From positions 3,507,501 to 3,571,500 of the forward strand of contig OZ025207.1 in the NCBI GenBank assembly GCA_964019055.1: 64,000 nt of DNA, read 5' to 3'. The DNA comes from Anthopleura xanthogrammica (taxonomy: Eukaryota > Cnidaria > Anthozoa > Actiniaria > Actiniidae). Below are positions 40,308 through 52,029 of this stretch, one piece after another. Numbering within the stretch: position 1 is the first letter of the stretch; each line of letters begins with the position of its first letter. The notes under the pieces were generated by a model. It ran no database searches, was not told where the DNA came from, and saw nothing but the letters and a program-made list of their open reading frames with translations. The translations under genes and the position numbers were made by a program.

Positions 40308-40544
40308 CAATGTGCATCAAAGCCCACAAAGCACTCTGGGAAACTGAGTCCTGCAAAAATGGAACAGGAAATTAAAGAAAATATCAGAAAAAAATTAATA
40401 TTATTTTCGTCTTTTGAAATGCTTACATTTCCATAGAAAATGTCGAAGGAAAAATTGTCAGATGAATTTTTAGAGGAGCCAAAAAGCGCAAGGACTCGCT
40501 TTCCCATCATGCTTTGTGCTAGAAATTCGAGCTCGTGCACATTG
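40308..40544. mobile_element. MITE with CAATGTGCA termini
   Basis: CAATGTGCATCAAAGC, AAAGCACTCTGGGAAACTGA on the left and TCGCTTTCCCATCATGCTTT, CTCGTGCACATTG on the right are inverted imperfect repeats of about 45 bp. The motif GCATGATGGGAAA resembles ends of hAT-like MITEs, but no target duplication was established. Confidence 0.65.
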
Positions 40545-40904
40545 GGTATTTCGAGTCAGCCATGCCGTCTGTGCCGTAGGGCGGGAACAGTTCAGCGCGT
40601 TTGTTTGATAAGAGAGATTTTATTCCCAATAGAGAATATTTAATGTCAGTTCCCGAACAACATGGCTAACGTGAAATTTCTCTATTAAGCAACTAAGTAT
40701 TTAGAACGTGAAGGATAGGCCCATGTTTATCTAAGTAAGAAGGCAGAGGATGATGGAAAGGATCGGGTAGGTTCCGAGATGTTATTGGATCTTTTGGGTC
40801 ATCCTTCGGTCGTTCCTCGTCAATACCATTACGAATGTCGACTTTCTATAGAATCTAGCTTGAGATTTTTTTGAAGATGACCTTAAATTTTCATGGTTAA
40901 CTCA

Positions 40905-41150
40905 CAGATTGAACCCTGAAACAACCTCTGGGCTGATCTAAGTCAGGGCATGGCTAACTCACAGATCAAACCCTGAAACAATCTCTGGGCTGATCTAAGT
41001 CAGGGCATGGCTAACTCACAGATCGAACCCTAAAATAACCTCTGGGCTGATCTAACTCACAGATTGAATTGTCGTTTAACTCTTGAATTAAGAGAGTGAG
41101 CTTACATACTCTACTCACATGTGATGCCAAGTCCAGAAATCAAAACCTTT
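40905..41150 (-). mobile_element. SINE with 57-bp VNTR tail, inverted, about 3 units
   Basis: The complement begins with a weak head (TGGACTTGGCATCACATGTG), then GAGTAGAGTATG and CTCTCTTAATTCAAGAG (a shortened central domain). It continues into 57-bp units (CTGTGAGTTAGCCATGCCCT, GACTTAGATCAGCCCAGAG, GTTTCAGGGTT). The last unit is internally deleted. Confidence 0.8.
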
Positions 41151-41157
41151 TCGGTTT

Positions 41158-41322
41158 GGGTGTAATGTTTTCCCATTTCAGACCACGTACCATTCTCTTG
41201 AGAATAAGATTCTTTGTTTGAGTTGTATCCATATATTGTATCTTCTCATGTGCAACCATTAAACAAAGAAATGATACTCAAGGGAATGACACGTGGTCTG
41301 AAATGGGACCACATTACATCCA
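41158..41322. mobile_element. Family B MITE, single-unit form
   Basis: GGTGTAATGTTTTCCCATTT, CAGACCACGTACCATTC on the left and GAATGACACGTGGTCTGAAA, TGGGACCACATTACATCC on the right are inverted repeats of about 37 bp. Inside is one copy of the unit that is repeated five times at 28458-29025. A more decayed relative with the same internal motifs lies at 41530-41640. Confidence 0.85.
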
Positions 41323-42460
41323 AGGTAAATAGGTCTATTGAAACAAGGAAAAAGTTATCGTAGACGTACTATGTCTTCGATGTATTTCAAAGCCATGCAT
41401 CATTCCTCAGTAACGTTTGAGAGGTTACATAATATGTTGAGACTCAAGGAATCTTATTCTAAAAACGTTTCAAATGGGGAAACGTTTCGTGTGATTAAAA
41501 ACAGTCAGGGGAAAACCCATACTTACACATTTCAGGCCACATGTAATTCCCCTGATTAATACTTTAGATGACACATAAATATGAATACAACTCAAACAGA
41601 GAATCCTATTTTCAGGTCGTTTAAAATAAAAAACATTAAGACTCAAATAATATAAACACCAGGGTTTATATTCATCGGTTTTTCTCAATTCTACCCTCGT
41701 CTTAAGTTACTTGTAAGTCCAGTTTGAGTACTAACTTGGCTTCAAGGGTCTTTCAGTCTAAGAAGGCGTAGTAGTACAGTAAAATAATCTCTCCTACGAC
41801 GCCGTTAAGAGCACTAAGCATCTAGATTCACATCGATAGGCCGTACGATCAAAACCACTTCCTAAGATAGCAAAAGTTATTGATTATAAAGGGAAGTAGT
41901 TTCTCCCTGACTGCGTCAATCGATAAGCCCCCAAGGCTCAATAACCATTAAACTGAACCGGTCTTCGAGACCACTGGATTGATTCCTGCACGCCTTCTTT
42001 CTATTAGATTCACTCGTTTTGTCCTTGGGAATAAGCTTTTAGAGAAGTGATTTATTATTTATTCGTTTGGTGTTGTGTTCGTCCTTTTGGAACGATTAGT
42101 TTTTGGCCACAATTGAAAGTGATGTTGGAGGTGGTTCGATTCGTTATCTTGGTCGGCGTGATAAAGTTTTGATTTTATATTTAACACATGGATTCAAGAA
42201 GGTAGAAATATCATTTGCAATAGAGGTGTATACAAGGTCTGTTACCGTCACAATAGCATGGTTTTTTTAATATCTTCGTCATAAATTTATTCTGTGGTTC
42301 GACAGGTTTTAGTTATTCATTCATTTGATCTTATAAGCTTGGTGGTTTCAGAAGGCCCTCTTGCCATTTGTAAAGAAACTATAAATTATATTGTAAATAT
42401 ATAGATATATGCTTGGCGAAATAAATAAATAAATAATAAAATAAAAATCTTTCATTCATT

Positions 42461-42585
42461 CAGTCAGTCAGTCAGTCAGTCAGTCAGTCAGTCAGTCAGT
42501 CAGTCAGTCAGTCAGTCAGTCAGTCAGTCAGTCAGTCAGTCAGTCAGTCAGTCAGTCAGTCAGTCAGTCAGTCAGTCAGTCAGAT
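42461..42585. repeat. (CAGT)n microsatellite
   Basis: About 31 uninterrupted CAGT units, preceded by GAAATAAATAAATAAATAAT and a short ATTC block, the look of a retroposon tail. Confidence 0.97.
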
Positions 42586-43724
42586 AATATAAGCTTTTAA
42601 CCACATAAATATTCATCCAACTATCTCCCCACCTTTAATTTTACCGACTTCCTGGCGCTTTCTATTCTAGTCCAAGACTCTTTTTGATCACCTGTTATTT
42701 GATTCCCTTAGGGTTTTAGATCTACACTTATGCGACGCTGAAGAAGACGGGTGAAAATCACATTTGTACTACTACAACCACTAGTAGCAAAATTACAGAA
42801 GTAAGGCAAGAGTAGAGGTATGTGTTACAAGAAATTAAACTTTTGAGTAGAGATACATGTTGATGTATAAAGTATGGATTATCAAACAATTTCAAGCATG
42901 GTTAAGTCGTACATTTAACATACATTAAATCGCTTACATATAAGAAATAAGCGTCGAGATAATTTTTTTTTTTTTACACACTCTTAAACTTTTCTCTTAT
43001 TCTTTTCGTCACAGTTTTACACCGTATCGATAAAATATCTTTACATTGCTAAAATATATAGGGATTTTGTCGCACAATCAACTTAGATTAAATCAGTTAC
43101 ATATAAGAAAAAGCGTGGATACAAATATATAATTTTAGAAGTAATACCGTACGCATTCTCTTTTCTTTTCTCTGTTTTTTTAGTCACATTTTTACACCAT
43201 AGCGATGAAATATTCATTATTACTAAAAGAGGGATTTCGACTTACTCTTAACATTAATTAAATTAGTTGCATATAAGGAAAAAAGCTTCGATATAATTCA
43301 ATTTTTTGAAGTAATGCATACGCGCGTTCTTCTCGTACAAACTTTTTTTCTCATAACTTAAAACATATAAAATTGTTTTTTTGGCCTCATTTTTTCTTCG
43401 TATCGATGAAATATTTTTCTTGATAGAACAAGGATTTCGTACTTTTATTCCATGTTAAATTGGAAATTGGTAGTCCAGTTCTAAAGGCGCGATTTTCTCT
43501 GCTACTTGTCTCGCGGCCTTGCGACAAAAATTGCATGGAGCATTGCGGCGTTCCAGGAATCGTCGCGAAAAGTACTAGAATTCGTTTCTACTTATTTCTT
43601 TGTTTGCGATTGATTGCACCAGAGAGGTTGGCTCTTTCAAAATGCGGTTTCGTTACTTATTTGTTTAGGGAACTGATACTAGAAACAATGTATAAAAAGA
43701 AACTCATGAAGGTTTGGTAATGTT

Positions 43725-44030
43725 AGTTCTAAATGCGTACACCTTATCTTTGTCTGTCTGTCTTACTGTCTGTCTGTCTGTTTGCCTGTCTGTCTGTCCT
43801 TAATCAATCAGTCCATGTTCCATAGCTCACAACAAAGGCCTTTTATAGTTATATTCAAGTAAAATGAATGACTATATTCTAAATGCGCACACCTTATCTC
43901 TGTCTGTCTGTCTTACAGGTTGTCTGTCTTGTCTGTCTGTCTGTCTGTCCTTAATCAATCAGTCCATGTTCCATAGCTCACAACAAAGGCCTTTTATAGT
44001 TATACTCAAGTAGAATATTCAGTATTATAT
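43725..44030. repeat. 151-bp direct duplication containing (GTCT)n
   Basis: TTCTAAATGCGTACACCTTA, (CTGT/GTCT)n, TTAATCAATCAGTCCATGTT and CAACAAAGGCCTTTTATAG occur twice, 151 bp apart (for example TAATCAATC at 43801 and 43952). The copies are over 90 percent alike by eye. Confidence 0.9.
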
Positions 44031-44939
44031 TTCAAGCATGTTAAGTTCATCAAGATAAAATAATCTCTGAATCGAAATGTGAAATCATATTTTTTTATTT
44101 TGATTCTAAAGCCGTCTAGATTAATGAGAAGAACTGTTTACTAATATAACAACGAGATTGTCTCATAAAACATCAGTCTTTACCTTCTAAACAGTGAAGT
44201 AATAATACCTGTATAGCAAAAACAATTAATTCCTACAGGTATTTGTTATTTTTTACTGATTTTAATATAACAACGGGGGAAAAAAAGAAAGTTCTGAGAT
44301 AGCTACTACATTCAGGTCTGAGCAACAACAGTTTCAAAACAACAGGATTTAATGATATAGATAAGCGGAACACAGGGAGTAACCTTATTGAAGATAACTC
44401 GGTTTCAAATAAAACCGCGCGTAAATTAAAAAAAAACCCCTCACCAATTACATCACTGACAGGTGTTGTCATGGTGATCCTGTTGCGAATGACTTTATCT
44501 CTCTATACATAAATATTTCGCTCGAACACGAAAAACGGCTTTAAATTCCAATTCGATTTGCTTTGCGGGTTATTAATTTTTTCCATGGCGGGCTGCCTGT
44601 GGTGTGTTGATGAAACCGAGATCAACTCAAGCCCCTTCATTCCCCTTTATCAAACAGCCTGATGAGAAGATAGACGATGCGGATCTGATCTTTCGTTTGT
44701 AGATAAGATGCGCAGTTGGCCGATTGATATATTATATACATATAATATAGTTTGTAAACATGTATCAAGCGTGCAATTGAAATGACAATAAAACTTCGCC
44801 AAAATATTGTAGCATGCCTTTGAAAGGAGAAACTCCCATGTTACCGCGCTGATAAAATATATCAGTGACCACACTTAATATGAGTATCGGTAGCAAAATA
44901 CACCACGTGCACAGGATATGAGAATCTATAGATAAATAT

Positions 44940-45580
44940 CGTCTCTCCCTTGATTCAAGGGTTTTAATTTTTTACCTACTCAAAACCAAACACGCTAAAC
45001 TCCATTTCTATCTGTGAGTTAGCCATGCCCTGACTTTGATCAGCCCAGAGGTTGTTTCAGGGTTCAATCTGTGAGTTAGCCATGCCCTGACATAGATCAG
45101 CCCAGAGGTTGTTTCAGGGTTGGATCTGTGAGTTAGCCGTGCCCTGATTTTGATCAGCCCAGAGGATGTTTCAGGGTTCGATCTGTGAGCTAGCCGTGCC
45201 CTGACATAGATCAGCCCAGAGGTTGTTTCAGGGTTCAATCTGTGAGTTAGCCATAGATCAGCCCAGAGGTTGTTTCGGGTTCGATCTGTGAGTTAGCCAT
45301 GCCCTGACTTAGATCAACCCAGAGGTTGTTCCAGGGTTCAATCTGTGAGTTAGCCATGCCCTGACATAGATCAGCCCAGAGGATATTTCAGAGTTCGATC
45401 TGTGAGTTAGCCATGCTCTGACTGGACTTAGATCAGCCCAGAGGTTGTTTCAGGGTTTTATCTGCGAGTTAGCCGTGCCCTGACTTAGATCAGCCTAGAG
45501 GTTGTTTCAGGGTTCAATCTGTGAGTTAGCCATACCCTTACTTAGATCAGCCCAGAGGTTGATTCAGAGTTCGATAAAAA
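44940..45580 (+). mobile_element. SINE with 57-bp VNTR tail, about 10 units (longest copy)
   Basis: A truncated central domain (CTCTCCCTTGATTCAAGGG, ACTCAAAACCAAACACGC, TAAACTCCATTTC) runs directly into about ten 57-bp units from 45015. Several units carry internal deletions (near 45250) or insertions (GACTGGACTTAG near 45420). A minus-strand frame of 19-residue repeats across it (NPETTSGLI..) exists because 57 is a multiple of 3. Confidence 0.9.
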
Positions 45581-46144
45581 TAAATTGTTAGTTCTGAAAA
45601 TAGCCATCAAAGTAAATTACTACGATAACTATCAGCAAATTAATCCCAAATTTCCTTCGTTCGTTATTTTTTTAAACAATCTTTTCTACGTCGCAAAATC
45701 GTGCGTGCAGTTTCCGTGCATTCACCGTCTCCATTGGTTTCTAAAATTTTGTTTTTTCACGTACCGATTCTAATTCTAAGTCAAATAAAGCCGCCTAATT
45801 ATATTTGGTATATTGATTGGCTGTGTTTACAGAAACATCCGAGGTAGGCCCCAAGGCTGGTTTAAATTGATTGTTAAGATCAACTAGCATTGTTCGAATT
45901 CATTCTGAAATAAAAACTCAGTAGGAAGGCATGTTGAAACACTGGGCTCCAGGCAAGCTGTTGGTACCGTAATCGAAAATGTTTTCTTTCTCTGGTGGAC
46001 TCAAGCGGCGTGGATTGTTAGGTACTCTTTAAACGAATTGCACGAACCATACACTTCACTACAGACTTAGAAAACTGTAGTAATTCTTAGTGTAAATAGC
46101 AAATGAAATTTATCATTAACTGTATGAACGCATACGGTGATTCT

Positions 46145-46350
46145 TAAGGCTCAAATACACGGTGCAATATTGCTTGCAACATTATGATTACAGTACTATT
46201 TCAGCAGCCAAATCAGTGAAAATCTCGATTTTTTCGTTTAATTTAACGAGGATAATACAAATAACATACAAACAATTAAACAAACGTTCATATTTTTATA
46301 TTTTAGTGTGATGTTGCACGCAATGTTACGCCGTGTGTCGGGGCCTTTAA
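46145..46350. mobile_element. MITE with AAGGCYC..ACACGG termini
   Basis: TTAAGGCTCAAATACACGGT, GCAATATTGCTTGCAACAT on the left and ATGTTGCACGCAATGTTACG, CCGTGTGTCGGGGCCTTTAA on the right form an imperfect ~40-bp inverted repeat around an AT-rich centre. Confidence 0.75.
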
Positions 46351-46766
46351 AAAATGTATCAACGTGTTCCTTCAACGCGCGTGCGAATTTTCCCGCCAAA
46401 TGATACTGTTGGCCGAGGAACTTCAATCCCACACGCGTAGGATCGACTCAGCGAATCATTTAAGGACAAAAGAGTGTGCTGTTACACTCACTGAGCCCAT
46501 GAAATTTTAATTTCGATCAAGCGGGTTTTCAATCAAATATTCTCAATTTTGTATTCAAATTTAGTTGACTTTTTTATTCAAGAATGGTATACTTTTTGTT
46601 CAATTTTTTCTTATTTGTTGTTATTTTAATTACTTTTTTTTCTACAAAACCTAATATATTTATTCTGTTTGATCGTTCCGATCCGTTGGCCTCAGTAACC
46701 TTGGCTTCAAAATCTTTTGTGGACATGATTGATAACACTGATAGTTTATCTAGAAAGTGTTTGGTA

Positions 46767-47115
46767 ATTTGCATTTTCCAGGAAATTTCCTGGTCAAAAA
46801 GAAAAGCAGTCCAGTCATTAAAATGAAGAGGCATTCACTCGCCTTATTTTCAAATTTGATTAAATTGAATAGGTTTGCTTTTGAACTGTTTAAGACATTT
46901 CGCTTCGTGGCTGCTTTGCATTTTCCAGCAAATTTCCTGGTCAAAAAGAAAACATTACAGTCATTAACATAAAGGGATATTCAATTCACTCGCCTTGTTT
47001 TCAAAGCCCCCCTATGTGGATTTGATTAATAAAATAGATAGGTTTGCTTAAAGACCTTTTAGGGAATTTCGCTGCTCCTTTGCGTTTTCCAGCAAATTTC
47101 CTGGCCAAAAAAAAA
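46767..47115. repeat. ~150-165 bp tandem duplication, about 2.3 copies
   Basis: TTGCATTTTCCAGGAAATTT, CCTGGTCAAAAAGAAA recurs at 46771, 46918 and 47082. Between copies, CATTCACTCGCCTT and ATAGGTTTGCTT are shared. No gene recognised. Confidence 0.75.
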
Positions 47116-47464
47116 ATTTATTCAAATATAATCTTGTCCTAGGCCTTCGAGCCGGAGTGCATATTTTAGAAGTTCTGTGCAGTAATTATGACCAATTTGC
47201 GAGGAAAGAGCTATAGTTATTCGTAAGGTACATCGAGTCATACTGATATACGTGTTGGTATTTGACAGTGGGATTAACATCAAGGTGACTTGGAATTATG
47301 GATTAACATCAATACTATCTTGCTTCCTGTGATCACAACTTCACCATATCTTCGAGGTGTTAATCTGTGTGCTCAATGAGGTAGATAAACAAAATTGTAA
47401 CTCACAATTCACGAAAGGATTCTTAACAAAAGAAAAAAAACTAAATGGTCTTTAGACAGAACAG

Positions 47465-47645
47465 AACTGATCCCGGGTCTGACTTGAGTTTGTTTGATGT
47501 GTTGTTATCTCCTTGAGGGTTTTTCTCCGGGATCTCCAACCGGTTTTCCTCCCTCCGTAAAAATCAACATGTGAGTTGACTGTTGTATGTTGTAAATAGA
47601 GAATGTAGTGGTAGTGTGTGTATGGAGTAAATTACCTCACGGAAT
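47465..47645 (+). mobile_element. SINE, GTTTGATGTGTTGTT subfamily
   Basis: GACTTGAGTTTGTTTGATGT, TATCTCCTTGAGGGTTTTTC, CCGGTTTTCCTCCCTCCG, then CAACATGTGAGTTGAC and GTAGTGGTAGTGTGTGT. It carries one degenerate unit of the 68-bp tail that is expanded at 56773. Confidence 0.75.
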
Positions 47646-47649
47646 ACCC

Positions 47650-49655
47650 CTTACGTAGAGTAATACATGGTTGTAAAATAAGGTTTATTATGAGCTCCCG
47701 TTTTAACATCGAGTAAAAATGCCGCTGATGAATCAGATACATCACATACTTTCCTTGATAAAACTTTCACTCCCTTCCCCCTTAGTGATAAGATTGGACA
47801 AATAGAACCACTGACCCCATCCCTCTAAAGATAAGCGAGTAGTAGCTATAGGTACAGTGCTTATCAAAGTACTAATGGTACTGCTCGAGCTTTCTCTACT
47901 AATGGTTCAAGGAAGGAATATTTGTATTATTGTATCAGGGTGCTATTATAACCGTGCCTCAAGCGACTACACAATTACCTCCTCACCATCAAAAATACTA
48001 TATATTTTGAGCCTAGAGGCAAGCACTTAAGCCCTAGCAATAACCTGTTCTCGAGGTATTTTCCAGTAACTTAGATATCGATCTATTCACTTCATACAAT
48101 ACCTTAGATTGTAAGGTCTACGATACAAGGTCGGCTATTATTCACGTACTATCTTATCTTGTACGGCGAGTATCGGCTCACATTTGCTGGCCTTACGACA
48201 GTATTATCCGCTATCTTCCCCTCATGTGAGTAGAGTTACTCGTTATAGTCCATTTATTAATTTTTTTATTTATTTCTCCACTTTTATTCAGTTTTAATCT
48301 TAAATTCATGACTTTCATTATTATTTTCAGTGAATTTGAAATCCTCCTTTTCTTCATATTTCCGCCCATTTTTTTGGACATGCGCAGTACGTGTTTTCTC
48401 CGCGCTTTCTAAAGTCAAGATTGAACCACAGGAAGCCCAAACTTTCGATATTCCTGCATGTTCAAAAACACTAAACCCCTTAAAAATTATCGTGCAAGGA
48501 CAAAGTAACATCACGACACAGTATATCTTTTCCGTGACAAAAGTTTTTCTCGGTTATATGATACTCTACCTTAAAAAAGAAAATTAACTTCCACCGTTCA
48601 CTTAGCTTTCCAATAAAGATTTCCGGCTAAACTTGTCCAACCCGCTTACCCAATGAATTAACATAAGATTTTGATAAGAGCGCCTCTAGTCGTTTCCATG
48701 AGCAATTATAATATTGTACTCGACCAGCGAAAGTTTTGGCGCCCTGTAGTGACATGAAAACAAGCTTCATATCACCTAATCCTGGCAAGGTAAGGCTGTA
48801 CTAGATTTTGTCGCTAAATTAGCGGACAGCAGGGCTGCAGGCTGTTGAATTGCATCTTATAAATCATTTAGAAAGATTTTATTTAAAGATATTATTATTT
48901 ATTGGCTATTCAGTTAGTACTTGTTGATATAGAGCAAAAGAAAATAATGGTTTTAGAGTTTATTACTATTAGTTTGCCAATTTTTTCAGGGTATATTATT
49001 AAACATGGACGGTACTCATGTGGACTCAACCACAGAAATAAGTATAGAAATGATTGCTCGATCTTTTCTAGGTCTATTTAAAAACCAAGAATGAAAATAC
49101 GGATTTTTTTTGAGTCCAGTCCAGTCCCAACGCGCGAGTCCAGTCCATATTTTATAATATGTTTTTTTTCAAAGCCCATGAGAAAACAGTCTATTTTTTT
49201 TTCATATATTGGCCTTCTTATTGATAAGCAGGCAAGATTGTTTACTTGACTGTAGAATATAAGACTAAGCAGGAAAAATATCAGACTCAGAGCTAGAATT
49301 TCTCATATACATGTTATATTGTGTGTACGTGATCGTATGTATTTTAGCTCAATAACCAGTGTTGGTTGATTGGTAAATTGAATTTGGTCGCGGTTGGGCT
49401 ATTTCTATAGAGACTCGATGTGCTACCACCTTGTTCAAAGCCACCGCCGCGAGATAATAGAAAAGTTCAAACAATGAAAATGATTCTACAAATAGTTCCC
49501 TTTATAAGTACATAGACAATGAAAGAATCCAATATCATCTTAAAAAGGATATGTAAACAAAAGTTGTAAGGAAATGTTCAAGTTTAGGATGAAAAACACT
49601 TGATTTCGAAAAAAGAGGCTCTTCAGAAATTATGGCGTTCAAAGTGGGCTTTCTT
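47650..49655. other. Non-coding stretch
   Basis: No recognisable gene. The overlapping short frames at 48284-48587 (both strands) show no known domain. Confidence 0.4.
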
Positions 49656-49659
49656 CTGC

Positions 49660-50110
49660 CGATGAGGTATGGTTGCCATAGTTATTTATTGATTTTTTTT
49701 TGGCGAAACAAAGCATTGAAATGGCTTTCTTTAACATAATATGGTAAAGTCATTTCTTACGTTGAAATGGTTTTCCACGAGGATAGCATACCACGGCATT
49801 GAAATGGCTTCCTATGACATAGAGGTTGGTCAATCATTGCATTCAAATTTCTTGATACACTTAAATGGTTTCCCACAGCAATGTATGGTATACCACAACA
49901 TCTAAATGGTTTCCCTGCGCTTGAAAATACCATTAATGCCAGTTAATGGTATGCCATAACATCCAAATGGCTTCCCTCGATAAAATAATATACTATAATT
50001 AATATTATATTTAAATTGGTTTCTCTAAGCTTTGACACTAGTAAACCATAACACTATGGAATTGAGAAAAAATGTTCCCTATGATATATGTAATAAGAAT
50101 GCCTTCAAAT
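49660..50110. repeat. Degenerate minisatellite with AAATGGYTTCCC core
   Basis: GAAATGGCTTTC, GAAATGGTTTTCC, GAAATGGCTTCC, TAAATGGTTTCCC, CAAATGGCTTCCC and similar recur every ~40-60 bp. The core matches the compact 28-bp minisatellite at 1025-1380, suggesting a shared origin. Confidence 0.6.
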
Positions 50111-50111
50111 C

Positions 50112-50335
50112 AAAATGGCTTCTCTGGAAGCAGATGCACAGCATTTATACTTCAAACGAAAATCTTCTAATTATACCAAAGTCACAAACCTTGTGACAGA
50201 GCCGCCTTTTTCTAACACTGGTTCTAAACTTTCAGTTTGGAACAATCTACCAGACACTTTACATCTTGTGGTTTCTCTGAACGTTTTGAAGAAAAATTTA
50301 GAGACACTTTTATTTAAGAATTATTATGGATAGAT
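50112..50335 (+). mobile_element. LINE reverse-transcriptase C-terminal tail, third fragment
   Basis: The frame ends SVWNNLPDTLHLVVSLNVLK, then KNLETLLFKNYYG and a stop. The WN(S/N)LPD...SLN.FKK.LKTLLF pattern is the usual end of CR1/L2/Rex1-type polymerases. It differs from the two other LINE fragments. The following ~120 bp of T-rich sequence with ATT repeats looks like its 3' tail. Confidence 0.75.
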
Positions 50336-50339
50336 ATAT

Positions 50340-51950
50340 TTTTTACATTTTAGTTAGCTTAGTTTTTATGTATATTTTTATTAGTCTTACATCAGTTTTT
50401 GAACTTATTATTCTTATTATTCTAATTATTATTATTATAATTGTTGTTTTTATCATTATTAGAATGATTTCCCTGGCATCGAAATTATTTTTCCTCGCTT
50501 ACGACACAACATTAGAATGGCTTCCCCCTATAAACAACGAAGCATTGTTGACACTAACTAAGGACATTATTAGTTTTTGTATTTCCAGTTTCTCTCAATA
50601 CACCCACGACACAATCTGCATTTTTTTCCTAATTGATAAAAATCTTCCCAAATTAACAGAGCCTTGTACTCTCTGTCATAACTTAAAATCTCAGTGCACA
50701 TGGGCAGATTACATAACGATCGACAGACGGTGCATAACCTTGATAACTTTTTTCTATCAAAGCTTGCTTTCTAAACTTCCAGTTAACTTGACAGATATCT
50801 AAATATTGACAGCTAAACAGAAGAATGTAGTTTTATTTCAAGGGTTTCTTGGAAAGAAGTTGTCAATGACCTTGGTCGATAAATCAAATATTCCACTTCT
50901 TTTGTTTAGTATACACGCGAAGAAAAATACTCGGAAATCCAACAAGATAAATGTTGAAAGCCTCTGTGTGGATTCATATAAAAAGGTGATAAATTTGAAC
51001 ATAATTACTGATTATTAACTGGGTGTTAGAGCAAATCAAAGTGCGACCAAACTTGTATGATTTGACGAAAAAATATCTCAACAAACAAACAATGGCATAA
51101 AAGAGTGCGAGATAATTGATTAACCCAAAAACGACCTTCAAGAAAATTCGGCCACCCCCCCCCCCCCCCCCCCCCCAAAAAAAACACACAAAAAACCATG
51201 TAGGCTTGATTCTAGATTATTGAAGTAAGTATATGATATTGTTTCTAAGATTTGGCTTGTAAAACCAGGAATCCTGGATAGCAAATGTTTACAATTCTAT
51301 TTATGATATTCACTCAAACAATAACAACACAATCTACGCGTCTTTTCAATTTACTTATCCAATGAGCGGCCTTAATAATGCTTCATTAAGGATTCACTTA
51401 TAATGAACTTGCGAAAAAAACTTTGCAAATTCCGTGTTTTCATAACCATATCAATACAACGAACCAAAGCAGCACAGCTTATTACATCGAAAACCGTCCC
51501 TCAATTATGCTTTCGAGTGGTTCTCATCGATTGCACATGACGTAGAAAATCTTTTATGAGCTCGAATCGAGTGGCTTGGATTCCCTAGAGAATCTATAGA
51601 AAAGAAAACGAGAAACAAAGACGTTTGGCTTTGAATTAGTCAATATCATAAAAGCCTGGACTTCGATGAACCATTAAATTTACACAGGAATGATTATATT
51701 ATCGGCACGGGTTTTCTTTGGTAAGAAGCAAATATAGTTTCAAGGTAAATCTCTTAAACACGTCTTCTGTGGATTTGATTAAGTAATGCGTTAAGTCGAT
51801 AATTTATCGACAAACATCCAGTTGTCGTCGTAAGTTCGCTTTATCAGTCCTAGTTACTTAGACTTAAGCATTGAAAATCGTTTGATAATTTTTGATTCAC
51901 ATTTTTTCCAGGGAGACTTAAAAAGTGACTGTCCAATCTTGGAATAGGAT
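50340..51950. other. Non-coding stretch upstream of the GPCR
   Basis: Contains T-rich LINE tail sequence, short frames without known motifs (50326-51018) and a C22 run at 51155-51176. No upstream exon of the GPCR was recognised. Confidence 0.4.
51155..51176. repeat. Poly-C run (22 nt)
   Basis: 22 consecutive C followed by a run of A. On the other strand it is a G tract able to form quadruplexes. Length is probably error-prone in sequencing. Confidence 0.9.
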
Positions 51951-52029
51951 AATCTGGTGTTGAATCAAGACCACCACCATCGCGTGGACCCTTTCCAGGA
52001 CCTTCTGATCTTGTCAACTGGCATTAACA

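Noticed and set aside
45008..45238. 19-residue repeat protein (minus strand)
   Set aside because: It is the 57-bp SINE tail read in an open frame.
50326..50802. 158-codon frame with hydrophobic N-terminus as a membrane protein
   Set aside because: The hydrophobic part is ATT-repeat sequence from a LINE tail, and the rest has no recognisable domain.
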